Of a stretch of 64,000 bases of DNA, positions 1-8,628 are shown in pieces. The position numbers were made by a program, and so were the translations under genes. Numbering within the stretch: the first letter of the stretch is position 1; each line of letters starts with the position of its first letter. A model generated the notes under the pieces. It worked only from the letters and a program-made list of their open reading frames with translations. It did no database searches and was not told the DNA's origin. Source of the DNA: CAXBDP01 sp964598395 (lineage in GTDB: Bacteria; Bacteroidota; Bacteroidia; Cytophagales; Cyclobacteriaceae); contig CAZRBW010000006.1 of the NCBI GenBank assembly GCA_964598395.1, forward strand, positions 1-64,000. Direction: 5' to 3'.

Positions 1-6
1 ATAAGT

Positions 7-29
7 AATTATTCTTTCTTAGAATAATT
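7..29. repeat. AT-rich inverted repeat at window edge
   Basis: Nine-base arms AATTATTCT and AGAATAATT flank a five-base loop. It may be the terminator of a gene lying off the left edge or part of the regulatory region of the CsbD gene. No strong T-run follows it, so the role is unclear. Confidence 0.3.
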
Positions 30-103
30 AAAATTAAATAAATATAACTCAATTTCTATTTATTACGTTATTAAAACTGTAACTAAATTAAAAAATATAC
101 ATT

Positions 104-286
104 ATGAATAACTTAAAAATTAAAGGTAACTGGAACGAATTGAAAGGAAAATTAAAGCAAGAATACGGTGAACTTACTGATAATGATTTAGTATATGCTG
201 AAGGCCAAGAAGATGAATTACTTGGCAGACTTCAGAAAAAAACTGGAAAAGCTCAGGATGAATTGAAGAAGATGCTTTTTGAATAG
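104..286 (+). CDS. CsbD family stress-response protein
   Basis: A 60-residue, highly charged, probably cytoplasmic protein. The N-terminal pattern GNWNELKGKLKQ followed by a GxLTDxDL-like segment and a Q/K-rich helix is the CsbD signature (compare E. coli YjbJ). The family is small, abundant and induced in general stress and stationary phase; its biochemical role is not established. The length is typical and the ATG start follows an A-rich leader, as usual in Bacteroidota, which rarely use strong Shine-Dalgarno sites. It is monocistronic, with a strong hairpin directly downstream. The family call is secure; any specific function is not. Confidence 0.9.
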   Translation: MNNLKIKGNWNELKGKLKQEYGELTDNDLVYAEGQEDELLGRLQKKTGKAQDELKKMLFE

Positions 287-312
287 TAAATTTAATTCCA
301 TAAAATTATAAA

Positions 313-340
313 AATGGCTCTTGATAGTTCAAGAGCCATT
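313..340. terminator. Rho-independent terminator after CsbD gene
   Basis: Perfect 12-bp stem (AATGGCTCTTGA and its complement) with loop TAGT, followed by a T-run on the plus strand. T-rich sequence on the other side means it could also stop minus-strand transcription from the converging phosphatase gene. Confidence 0.85.
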
Positions 341-437
341 TTTATTTAAGAGAAACAAATAATTGGTAAACAGGATTGAAATAAAAAGGAGGCCAACCCC
401 TCAGCCCCCTTTTATATAAAATAATCCGGCTGACTAT

Positions 438-1796
438 TTATTCTTTACCTCCAGAGTAAATTTTATTATATGCTGCTTTTTGCTCTTCAGTATACCGCTC
501 GCGATAGCTCGCAGGCAAAGTTGTTTTTTCTGGCCAATCGATGGCTTTATCTACAATCTGCTTTTTCCCACCCGCTTTCTTTATCATCTGAAAAGAGTCA
601 TAAAGCTCGCCTGTAGCAGTATATGCATCAAAATGCAACTCATCGCCATCTATAGTAATCAATTGGTACAATTGTGTATTCGAAGCGGCTCTGTCCATCC
701 ACTTATCTGTAGTTAGGTCATACATTTTTGGCCCACTTACAGATACCACATACATTGTAGTAGCTTCCTCACTTTGAGCATTTACACCCATTGGGATATT
801 GCTGCCTCTACCATAAGTATGATCATGGCCTTGAAGGACCAAATCAACGTTATACTTGTCGAAAATCGGCTTAAATACTTCTCTGAATTCAGGATTATCT
901 CTACCCTCCTTCGATGAATATATTGGGTGGTGGAAAGTGATTATGATCCATTTCTTATCATTTTTAGCTAATACACCTTCAAGCCATTCAGCTTGCACCA
1001 TTCTGGAATTCTCATCCAAGTTAATCATTTGTGAATTGAGCGATATGAATTTAGCATCCTGATAATCAGTATGAAAAACTGTCCCTTCATGACCGATCGG
1101 ACCATTTGTAGGGAAATTGAATGTCGCATTCCAATGATAATCTACCGTAAGTTTTCCAGCATCATCCCTAAAATATTCGTGGTTCCCAGGTGTTGCAATA
1201 CTTGGGATCATGGCGTGGATAAAACCTCCCGCATGATGCCACTCGCCCCATTCTTTATCATTATTTGGGCGATTAATAAGATCCCCGGCATGCAGCATAA
1301 AAGCAGCTTTTGGCAAATCCATAAATGCTTGACGGATAACTCTCGACCACATAGATTTCACGTCATTCTGAGCATCACCAAAATAGATAAATGAAAATGG
1401 TTCAACCTCTGCAGCAGCCGTTCTGAAATGAAACCACTCTGTCCATAATTCACCATGACCTACTCTGTAGGCATAGAGTTTTCCTGGCAACAAATCAGTG
1501 ACGGTGAGATGATGGTAATTAGCTTGTACTGTACCATCATTGTTCAAAACAGTCTTTGCAGTAAGGCGCGTTGCATTTTTTGGGAATTCTGGTGACTCAT
1601 CTGCAAGTACTATTTCTGCAAATGATTCATTCACTTCCGTACTAGTGCGCCACGTTACGGTTTGGGTAGTTCTGGGATCTTCGGCCCAAGTCAGCACCAC
1701 TCTATCAGGATAGGCTTGTGGTAGAAATTCTTGCGCATTGACGAACTGAACACAGCCCAAAAATAAGATGAGTAATACTAGCTTTTTTAAATTCAT
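438..1796 (-). CDS. Secreted purple-acid-phosphatase-like metallophosphoesterase
   Basis: About 452 residues. The ATG at 1796 is preferred over one nine codons upstream because it puts the signal peptide (MNLKKLVLLILFL to VNAQ) at the N-terminus. A fibronectin-III-like N-terminal domain, as in purple acid phosphatases, is followed by a calcineurin-type domain with ordered metal-ligand motifs: GDAQND (about residue 140), GDL (about 171), GNHE (about 204), then HHPIY and GHDHTYGR. These bind a dinuclear metal centre hydrolysing phosphomonoesters or diesters in the periplasm or outside the cell. It lies immediately downstream of the TonB receptor/FecR/sigma set, separated by a long hairpin, so joint phosphate scavenging is plausible but inferred. 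Confidence 0.88.
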   Translation of the reverse strand: MNLKKLVLLILFLGCVQFVNAQEFLPQAYPDRVVLTWAEDPRTTQTVTWRTSTEVNESFAEIVLADESPEFPKNATRLTAKTVLNNDGTVQANYHHLTVTDLLPGKLYAYRVGHGELWTEWFHFRTAAAEVEPFSFIYFGDAQNDVKSMWSRVIRQAFMDLPKAAFMLHAGDLINRPNNDKEWGEWHHAGGFIHAMIPSIATPGNHEYFRDDAGKLTVDYHWNATFNFPTNGPIGHEGTVFHTDYQDAKFISLNSQMINLDENSRMVQAEWLEGVLAKNDKKWIIITFHHPIYSSKEGRDNPEFREVFKPIFDKYNVDLVLQGHDHTYGRGSNIPMGVNAQSEEATTMYVVSVSGPKMYDLTTDKWMDRAASNTQLYQLITIDGDELHFDAYTATGELYDSFQMIKKAGGKKQIVDKAIDWPEKTTLPASYRERYTEEQKAAYNKIYSGGKE

Positions 1797-1832
1797 AGTC
1801 AGTCTTGTTTTTAATAAAATCAATATAAAAAA

Positions 1833-1870
1833 ATGTAAATGATTAAGAATTAATTCTTAATCATTTACAT
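1833..1870 (-). terminator. 38-bp perfect palindrome, probable terminator
   Basis: Two perfectly complementary 19-base arms meet at the AAGAATTAATTCTT centre with no spare loop bases. Six T residues follow on the minus strand and a T-run follows on the plus strand. It sits 12 bases past the TonB receptor stop and 37 bases before the phosphatase ATG, so it probably terminates or attenuates read-through between the two. Confidence 0.75.
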
Positions 1871-1881
1871 CATATTTTTTG

Positions 1882-4800
1882 TTAGTAAGCATTGAATCTC
1901 ACACCAATATTACCCCAAGATGAGTAATACATATCATCGAAAGGTTTGCCATCTCCGAATACTTCAGAAATAGGTGCATTAGTCAAGTTGCTAATTCCCA
2001 TATAGATACTAAGATTTTTAGATACTCGCTGAGAAGCAGAAAAATCAAGCTGACTCCTGCCCTTTTGTAAAATGTCATTTGCTTCAATATCGGCCAAATC
2101 AGTCGTGTAGGTATCGTAAAAATACAAAGATAATCTGCCAGAGAAACCAAACTTCTCATAAGATAGGGAAACATTCCCAACATGAGGTCTCATGTCAGGC
2201 AAGCGAACTGTGCGGGTGGAAGTAATACCTGGCACTTCGAACTCAGATTGCACATAAGTATAGTTAGCGTAGATACCTAAGCCATTGAGTACACCTGGCA
2301 AGAAGGTCAATTGCTGTTGCCATGCCACTTCAAAACCTTGCGCTGTAGCTGTTGCTCCATTCACAGTTTGGTCTACTCTCCAGCCATCATAAATTCCACC
2401 AACTTCTGTCGTCGATTGGCCATAAATGTAGTTTCTAATACTCTTATGGAAAACACCACCTGAAATCAAACCTACCGACTGGAAATAATGCTCAAATAGT
2501 AAATCGTAATTAACAGATGTTGCTTGATCCAAGGCTGGATTACCTCGGTTTACTCTTCTGTTTCTGTTTAACACTTCTTCCCATGGCACCAAATCATAGT
2601 AGCTAGGTCTTGCTAATGAACGAGTCACAGCCATCCTTACATTTGTATTGTCAGTTGGAGAATACTTTAAATTCAATGAAGGAAATAGCCCATCGAAGGT
2701 TTTGCTTGTATTCACTGGAATAGTACTAACATAATTACCATCCTGATCAAAATTCACTTGATTTCCTTGATAATCGAAACCTGTTTGCTCGTAACGAACT
2801 CCTGTAACTGCTTCGAATTTATTTAACTTCAATTTAGTCATTATATAAGCCGCACCTAAATACTCTGTTCCTTCGAATGAATCTGGATCAGTATTTTGTC
2901 GTGTATAATTTTCATTATCTCTGAATAAGTTTGAATTGCGATTCAAATAATCTTCCATCAACTTAGCCTCAGGAAAATTACCTAGTTGATAATTGTTGTT
3001 GAAGTGATCTAATTTCTTGTAATCAGATAGATAATCTGAAAGCACGAAGTTGCCAGAGACCAAATCGTGAAGGAAGTAGTTGCGACTTCTATCGTTATAT
3101 TTATAACGGAATCTTCCTCCCGCTTTTACTTCGCCTATCGCATTTCCTATTTTATACCCTCGCTTAGCATTGAAAGTAAATTGACCATCATGGTCCAATG
3201 ACATATCATGTCTGTTGATGTATCTGTTTGTGGTATATTTACTAGGATCAAATGGATCTTCTTGATCAAAATTGAATTGTGGCGCTCTCATGTTAGAGAA
3301 GTCCATTTGAGCAGATAGTCCGTTACGAACAAAATTTGCAGCATAGTAAATTGGCTGATCGTAATTACCTCTTGAATACGTCAAATCAAAATCTAAATCT
3401 ACAGCTGACAATGAAGTTTTTCCTCCCGCAGATAATACTGTGACATCTCGATTATAATCTCTCCAGTTTCCTGCTTGTGTTATTCTTATGTTTTCTGCTT
3501 GAGTTGGACTGCTATAGGTTCCAATGCTATAAACTCTTTCTAATCTATTTTGGATTTCATAGTATATGTTACCAGTGGCACGAATATAAAATGAGGAAGT
3601 CGCATTGGGGAAATAATTCAACTCAGCATTTAAGCCTAAATTATCTCTTTTGATCATGTAACCATCTGTATCTAAACTGGAAAGCAACTGGTATTCTACA
3701 CCATTAAAAGTGCGGGTTCGATAATTTTTCTCTACTTGATCTTCCCCTCTCCAGCTTCTCAAATAGCTAGCACCTACGAGAAAACCAATCTTATCATTTC
3801 GCTTTCCATAACTAAAACCTGCTTCATAATTCTGCTTATCTACCAAAGCATTATATCCAATCGAAGCTCTAGCGTCAAAAATCGTTTCGTTTTTTGCAGG
3901 TGATTTTGTGACAATATTTACCGTTCCGCCTGTACCGTCAGCATCCAAATCTGGAGTCAATGTTTTGATTACTTCAATGGACTCAATGGTACTAGACAAT
4001 ACGCCATTCAAATCAGTATTACGACCTCCCGCATTTGTGGAAGGCATCCTAGTTCCATTCACAGTAACAGAACTCAAATCTTGACTTAATCCTCTAATGA
4101 TAATATCACGTGGTAAACCATAACTGTAACTAACAGCCACACCAGGTACTCTTTGTAGAGATTCACTGAGTGTCAAATCAGGAAAACGCTCCATCTGCTC
4201 TTGCGACATTACATACTTAATGTTATCAGCAGATCTCATTTTTGTAAGTGCCTTAGTTTCGCCTTTTCTGATACCCGTTACAGTAACGCCATCCAGCTCA
4301 GAAAATGTTGAAGCCATCTTAAATTCAACATTTACAGTACCATCCCCAATTACTTGTACTGTTTTCTCTTGGCTTTTGTAACCAACAAAATTCGCGACCA
4401 AAGTAATTTGACCTTCGTCAATACCAGAAATTCTGAACCTACCATTTATATCAGATACGGCTGCTTTGTTGGTACCTTTGATCCCAATTGTAGCAAATGC
4501 AAGAGCTTCATTAGATTGTTCATCGACTATGATGCCGTTGATAAAACCTTTGGCCTCGGAGGCTGGCTTTAATACTTTTACTTTTTCTACCTTACGAAGC
4601 ATTATTTGATTTCCACGAATAGAATAACTCAATTCCAACGGAGTTAATATTTCTTCAAGAACCTCTTTTAGCGCCTTCTTTTCAGCTTTGTAGGAAATTA
4701 GTTTAGCATCATTCACATAGTTTGTAGAATAAACAAACATTATAGATGCTTGTGCTTCCAAATTATTTAGAGCCATTTTGAACGCAACATTCTTTAGCTC

Positions 4801-4938
4801 AAGATTACATTCTGTTGCTAGAACTTCTTGAGTAGTATTATTGGCAAAAGCCATATTATAGCTGCCAAAAAAAACTAACAATACCAGTAAATAGTGCTTT
4901 AACACCATTAATTTTGGTTTTAGTAAAACATTTTTCAT
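1882..4938 (-). CDS. TonB-dependent receptor with STN and carboxypeptidase-regulatory domains
   Basis: About 1018 residues from the ATG at 4938, chosen because a basic region and hydrophobic signal segment follow directly; an upstream in-frame start would add 21 residues. Order: signal peptide, STN (secretin/TonB N-terminal) domain at about 30-110, a carboxypeptidase-D-like regulatory beta-sandwich (GFINGIIVDEQSNEA), a plug domain with a GGTVNIVTK-like segment, then a 22-strand-type barrel ending in an aromatic C-terminus. The STN domain in this family signals to a FecR anti-sigma factor, and FecR and ECF sigma genes lie directly upstream. The substrate cannot be read from sequence; the adjacent phosphatase suggests an organic-phosphate-derived ligand, which is inference. 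Confidence 0.92.
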   Translation of the reverse strand: MKNVLLKPKLMVLKHYLLVLLVFFGSYNMAFANNTTQEVLATECNLELKNVAFKMALNNLEAQASIMFVYSTNYVNDAKLISYKAEKKALKEVLEEILTPLELSYSIRGNQIMLRKVEKVKVLKPASEAKGFINGIIVDEQSNEALAFATIGIKGTNKAAVSDINGRFRISGIDEGQITLVANFVGYKSQEKTVQVIGDGTVNVEFKMASTFSELDGVTVTGIRKGETKALTKMRSADNIKYVMSQEQMERFPDLTLSESLQRVPGVAVSYSYGLPRDIIIRGLSQDLSSVTVNGTRMPSTNAGGRNTDLNGVLSSTIESIEVIKTLTPDLDADGTGGTVNIVTKSPAKNETIFDARASIGYNALVDKQNYEAGFSYGKRNDKIGFLVGASYLRSWRGEDQVEKNYRTRTFNGVEYQLLSSLDTDGYMIKRDNLGLNAELNYFPNATSSFYIRATGNIYYEIQNRLERVYSIGTYSSPTQAENIRITQAGNWRDYNRDVTVLSAGGKTSLSAVDLDFDLTYSRGNYDQPIYYAANFVRNGLSAQMDFSNMRAPQFNFDQEDPFDPSKYTTNRYINRHDMSLDHDGQFTFNAKRGYKIGNAIGEVKAGGRFRYKYNDRSRNYFLHDLVSGNFVLSDYLSDYKKLDHFNNNYQLGNFPEAKLMEDYLNRNSNLFRDNENYTRQNTDPDSFEGTEYLGAAYIMTKLKLNKFEAVTGVRYEQTGFDYQGNQVNFDQDGNYVSTIPVNTSKTFDGLFPSLNLKYSPTDNTNVRMAVTRSLARPSYYDLVPWEEVLNRNRRVNRGNPALDQATSVNYDLLFEHYFQSVGLISGGVFHKSIRNYIYGQSTTEVGGIYDGWRVDQTVNGATATAQGFEVAWQQQLTFLPGVLNGLGIYANYTYVQSEFEVPGITSTRTVRLPDMRPHVGNVSLSYEKFGFSGRLSLYFYDTYTTDLADIEANDILQKGRSQLDFSASQRVSKNLSIYMGISNLTNAPISEVFGDGKPFDDMYYSSWGNIGVRFNAY

Positions 4939-5028
4939 AGTTTTAAGAGATTTTGATTGATTGGTTTTTTTAAGAATTATTTGATCATCAAGATTTGCCA
5001 AGGATGTTGCTGCATCCTTGGCTTTTTA

Positions 5029-6054
5029 TTATTGTCCACATTTGTTTCCACTAAAAGTTATTGTTCTTCCTTTTACCTCATAGCTTAGATTTAAGATTGT
5101 TGAAATAGCGTCAAGAATTCCAGTAAGAGAATTATCCTTGAGCTTGCCTGAAAGTTGACAAGCGCCAATTGCAGGATCTGAAAACTGAACTTTAATTTCG
5201 AAGCGAGCTTCTAGCATCCGCGCAACTTCATTAAGTGTTTCATTTTCCAAGACCATAAAATTGTTGATCCATCCGAAGTGTTTTTCAGGATTGTGAAAGC
5301 TTGATTTTGATAAAACACCTTCTTCCTTATTGAATGTCCCTTTTTCATTGGGCAGCAATTCAAGTTTCACTGTAGGCGATGCAAAATTTTCGATCGAAAC
5401 TTTACCAGTTCGTACGGTCACCTCAACTTCTTCCTGCTCATTATAAGACCGCACATTGAAGCTTGTGCCTAAAACTCTTGTAATCAATCCGTTAGACTCA
5501 ATCACAAAAGGTTTCAACGAATCAGATTTAACTTCAAAAAATGCCTCTCCAGAAAGTATGATTACTCGCTCTGTTTCGGAAAATCTTTCGGGATATTGAA
5601 TGGTGCTTTGCTCATTGAGCCAAACCTTCGAACCATCACTTAGCGTAATCAAAGACCGTTGCCATCTATGTGTAGATTTCGAAATTGTAGGAGTTGAAAT
5701 CTCGCCAATACCAAACCAAACTGTAGAAACTGCCATCAACAAAATGAGTGAAACAATACCTAGTTGAATTCTCTTAGAAGAAAGAAGGCGCTTTTTTGAT
5801 TGGCGATTCGCAAATCTCTCTTTGCTCAAAATATTTGAGTGTATTCGTGATCTAAGCCTACGTTCTAGTTTGTCTGAATCAATGTTTGGCAAGATGATAT
5901 TGGCCTTATTCCAAACAGTCTTCAGGTCATTATATTGAGCTTGCTTTTGTGGATGCTGATTTAAAAAATCAATGAAAATGGATCTTTCAACTTCATCCAT
6001 CTCATTCGAAAAATCTCTAATACAACTCCTAATGAAATTATCGTTCTCCGGCAT
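5029..6054 (-). CDS. FecR-family anti-sigma factor
   Basis: About 341 residues from the ATG at 6054; the alternative start 21 codons upstream lacks recognisable family sequence. An N-terminal cytoplasmic helical region that binds the sigma factor is followed by one transmembrane helix (LGIVSLILLMAVSTVWFGI), a periplasmic FecR domain (ITLSDGSKVWLNEQS, LSGEAFFEVKSD) and a C-terminal DUF4974/secretin-like domain. The family relays occupancy of a cognate TonB receptor's STN domain to the cytoplasmic ECF sigma factor. It lies between the sigma gene (upstream, 87 bp) and the receptor (downstream), the classical FecI-FecR-FecA order. Confidence 0.93.
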   Translation of the reverse strand: MPENDNFIRSCIRDFSNEMDEVERSIFIDFLNQHPQKQAQYNDLKTVWNKANIILPNIDSDKLERRLRSRIHSNILSKERFANRQSKKRLLSSKRIQLGIVSLILLMAVSTVWFGIGEISTPTISKSTHRWQRSLITLSDGSKVWLNEQSTIQYPERFSETERVIILSGEAFFEVKSDSLKPFVIESNGLITRVLGTSFNVRSYNEQEEVEVTVRTGKVSIENFASPTVKLELLPNEKGTFNKEEGVLSKSSFHNPEKHFGWINNFMVLENETLNEVARMLEARFEIKVQFSDPAIGACQLSGKLKDNSLTGILDAISTILNLSYEVKGRTITFSGNKCGQ

Positions 6055-6141
6055 TATCAAGGTCTTTGTTATAAGACCGATTTCTGTCGATTTGCACGGG
6101 TTGTCGCATATCAACAAATCGTTAACTAATTATGAACTCAA

Positions 6142-6696
6142 TTAATAAGAAGATTTTTGACGCATGACCTTTTGAAGGAAAACCAAAGCATTTGAAATAT
6201 GATCTTCAACAGTTCTTGTAGATATTTCAAGTAGATCTGCAATCTCTTTATGTTTTAAGCCATCTATTCTAGATAGTTTAAATACCAGTCTACGTCTTTC
6301 AGGTAAGAGATCGAGAATATCCTCTAATTCTTTAAACTCTTCTGCTTGTATAAAATCATCCAAAGCAGAAGTTTCTGTTCCACTAATATGAAAGGCCTTT
6401 TCGATATCCACGTGGTTGTAGCGGGAGGATTTTGCCAGTTCGTTTAGAGAAGCATTTTTTACTGCACGATACAAGTATGCTTTAGGTTTATCAATTTCTG
6501 AAAGCTTTGGATTTTGCCAGATGCGGAAAAAAACATCAGAAACAACTTCCTCAGCCAATGGTAAATCTTTTCGCAACAAAAAATATGAAAGTTCGATAAG
6601 TGACTTCGAATATCTTCTAAATAGCTGAAAATAAGCACTTTCATCCTTATCTTTTATTAGCTGAAACAGTTCACCATCTGATAATTGCCTTTCCAT
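6142..6696 (-). CDS. ECF-type RNA polymerase sigma factor
   Basis: A 184-residue sigma factor with region 2 (YFQLFRRYSKSLIELSYFLL, then EEVVSDVFFRIW) and region 4 (LPERRRLVFKLSRIDGLKHKEIADLLEISTRTVEDHI helix-turn-helix) but no region 1 or 3, as in the Bacteroidota ECF group paired with FecR. It probably directs transcription of the downstream receptor and perhaps the phosphatase when FecR signals. It is the first gene of the minus-strand set. Its length is normal. It carries one GCGGGAGG copy at 6421, read in the coding strand as CCTCCCGC. Confidence 0.94.
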   Translation of the reverse strand: MERQLSDGELFQLIKDKDESAYFQLFRRYSKSLIELSYFLLRKDLPLAEEVVSDVFFRIWQNPKLSEIDKPKAYLYRAVKNASLNELAKSSRYNHVDIEKAFHISGTETSALDDFIQAEEFKELEDILDLLPERRRLVFKLSRIDGLKHKEIADLLEISTRTVEDHISNALVFLQKVMRQKSSY

Positions 6697-6850
6697 TGTT
6701 TAAAGCTATGGAGAGAATTCTAGCTTTAATTCGACATTAGATTATCAAAATATTAACCTATTGAAAAATTGTTCAATTCATACATTCAGTAGTTCAGAAA
6801 CGTCCAAAACAGATTTAAAGAGTGTGAAAAGGTTAACATTCACTCAAAAT

Positions 6851-7048
6851 ATGAGTAAATTATCCGAAAAAGAATTGAATAGGAATATGCAGGAAAAGAA
6901 GAAGGAATGTCCGAATTGCGCGATGCAAATAGGTTCCAAAGCAAAACTTTGCCCTATCTGTGAGTATGAGTTTCCAAAGCAATCCATTTGGATTCAGGTT
7001 GTTGCCATTCTGTTGATAATTGCTTTTTTACTCGTTTACATATTATGA
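6851..7048 (+). CDS. Small zinc-ribbon, single-pass membrane protein
   Basis: About 65 residues from the ATG at 6851; the frame is open upstream to 6761 but that part looks non-coding. Two CPxC knuckles (CPNC and CPIC, 14 residues apart) form a probable zinc ribbon, followed by one strong C-terminal transmembrane helix (IWIQVVAILLIIAFLLVYIL). Similar zinc-ribbon plus membrane-anchor proteins are common and functionally uncharacterised. It is divergent from the sigma gene and convergent with the Fic gene, with a shared hairpin between the stops. The orientation of the ribbon relative to the membrane is not evident. Confidence 0.65.
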   Translation: MSKLSEKELNRNMQEKKKECPNCAMQIGSKAKLCPICEYEFPKQSIWIQVVAILLIIAFLLVYIL

Positions 7049-7052
7049 AAAA

Positions 7053-7083
7053 AGGCAATCTGAATACAAAATTCAGACTGCCT
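7053..7083. terminator. Bidirectional terminator hairpin
   Basis: Arms AGGCAATCTGAAT and ATTCAGACTGCCT (one mismatch) around a short A-rich loop lie between the convergent zinc-ribbon and Fic stops. A/T-runs on both sides fit use in both directions. Confidence 0.7.
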
Positions 7084-7087
7084 AAAA

Positions 7088-8164
7088 TTATCCTCCAGCC
7101 AATTCCAAATGCCTTTGGAGTGAAATGGCAACTGTATCTATCACCAAATTATAGAAAGGCTCTGGATTGTTATTTACCTGAACATTTTCCAAGGCTTTAT
7201 AATAGGTCATTCTAGAATTATAATCACCTTTCAAGTTGGCAATAGTATATCCGCTTTTTAGCAAAAGCATGTTCATTACCAAGCGAGATGTTCTACCATT
7301 TCCATCCACAAAAGGATGAATAGATACCAAGCGTTCGTGCATTTCGGCAGCTAACAAAACGGGATGCAAAATGTACTTTTGCTTCTGAAAATGGAAGAAA
7401 TAATCTTCCATCAGCTTTTCGAGAATGTAAGGTTGAGGCGGAATATGCTCACTCCCAGAAATCCTTACTGGTACGCTACGAAACCTTCCAGCATTTTCTC
7501 TATCAATCCCTTTCAATACTAAATAGTGAATTTCCATCAAGCTTCTTTTGCTGAATGGCTCCTTATTGAAGGACAACTCATCGATAAACTGGATAGCATC
7601 ATTATGATTGACCGCCTCCAAATGCTCGCGCATAGATTTGCCGGCGATTGTCAAACCTTCGTTTATCACCAAATGAGTTTCCTGCAAAGTCATGGTATTG
7701 CCTTCGATCCGATTGCTTTCATATGTGTACTCCACATTGAAAAACTCCTTCATTTTGCTCAATTGAGTTGCATTCAAAGGTTTCGCATCCTTCCAGCGAA
7801 GCTTCAATTCATCCAAAACATGAAGCTTATCTTCTATTTCAGTCGAAATTTTGGGCAAAACGAGTGCATTTTCGCTCATTAAGTATTCGGCTCTTGATTC
7901 AGCCAAGGCCAGTATTTCACCAGCGTCTTGCTCGTATTTTACCAAATTTACAATTTGTTCTTCAAGCCACTTTTTGCGCAGCACTTCAAAATCAATTTCT
8001 AATCCAATACTTAAAGACTTGATGTTGGCTTCAGTAGGCATTCTTTTTCCCTTCTCAAACTTTGAAATAAGAGCAGAATCTATCCCACTTATCGCAGACA
8101 GCTCTCTGATCACTAAGCCTTTTTTTAGCCGTAGTTCTTCCAAGAAGTTTCCAAGGGTTTTCAT
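7088..8164 (-). CDS. XRE helix-turn-helix/Fic domain protein
   Basis: A 358-residue two-domain protein. Residues about 4-60 form an XRE/Cro helix-turn-helix (GLVIRELSAISGIDSALIS). The C-terminal Fic domain has the intact catalytic motif HPFVDGNGRTSR at 283-294, which in the family transfers AMP (or another phosphate-containing group) from a nucleotide to target hydroxyls. The autoinhibitory motif SNRIEGN at about 150-156 precedes the Fic core, making it a self-inhibited class II Fic protein. No separate antitoxin gene is adjacent. The DNA-binding domain suggests autoregulation or a chromatin-associated target; this is inference. Confidence 0.9.
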   Translation of the reverse strand: MKTLGNFLEELRLKKGLVIRELSAISGIDSALISKFEKGKRMPTEANIKSLSIGLEIDFEVLRKKWLEEQIVNLVKYEQDAGEILALAESRAEYLMSENALVLPKISTEIEDKLHVLDELKLRWKDAKPLNATQLSKMKEFFNVEYTYESNRIEGNTMTLQETHLVINEGLTIAGKSMREHLEAVNHNDAIQFIDELSFNKEPFSKRSLMEIHYLVLKGIDRENAGRFRSVPVRISGSEHIPPQPYILEKLMEDYFFHFQKQKYILHPVLLAAEMHERLVSIHPFVDGNGRTSRLVMNMLLLKSGYTIANLKGDYNSRMTYYKALENVQVNNNPEPFYNLVIDTVAISLQRHLELAGG

Positions 8165-8260
8165 TATTTAATTGACTTTTTATTTGTTGACAAATTTAGT
8201 CATTTTTTTATGGATAAAAAAAATCATTCAGTAATCATTTTCCTTTTTTACATTTGATTA

Positions 8261-8566
8261 TTGAAAATTTTAGCAATCATATGGTCTGTTTTTCTATTCG
8301 CGCTTGCAACATATCCTTGCTGTGAGGATCATGTCTGTCACGAATCAGAAACTAGTATAGAAATACCCTCTAACGAGACGCTACCTATAAATAGCCCTTG
8401 CTCGCCATTGCATAGCTGTCATGCCTGTTTTGGATTTATTTTCAATAATTCACCAATAGGGATAGAATCTAATTTTACTGAACTTTCCTCAACGGCTACT
8501 CCCAACACTGCAACGATCAACAATCCAGGCTTTTCAGTAGCGATTTGGCAGCCGCCACAATACTAA
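8261..8566 (+). CDS. Small secreted Cys/His-rich protein upstream of TonB receptor
   Basis: A 101-residue protein with a TTG start; an in-frame TGA lies just upstream, so no ATG is available. A hydrophobic signal segment (ILAIIWSVFLFALA) is followed by a Cys/His cluster (PCCEDHVCHE) and a second cluster (CSPLHSCHACFGF), then a Ser/Thr/Asn-rich tail. It resembles the small DUF6660-like proteins found beside metal-linked TonB receptors in Bacteroidota, but I cannot confirm the family. Cys/His spacing suggests metal binding. It precedes the TonB receptor by 62 bp and is probably cotranscribed. Confidence 0.65.
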   Translation: MKILAIIWSVFLFALATYPCCEDHVCHESETSIEIPSNETLPINSPCSPLHSCHACFGFIFNNSPIGIESNFTELSSTATPNTATINNPGFSVAIWQPPQY

Positions 8567-8628
8567 GGATTGCCTTAAAATCTCCATTGAGATTTAATCA
8601 ATTCTTGTATCAACAAATCTTCTTTTAA

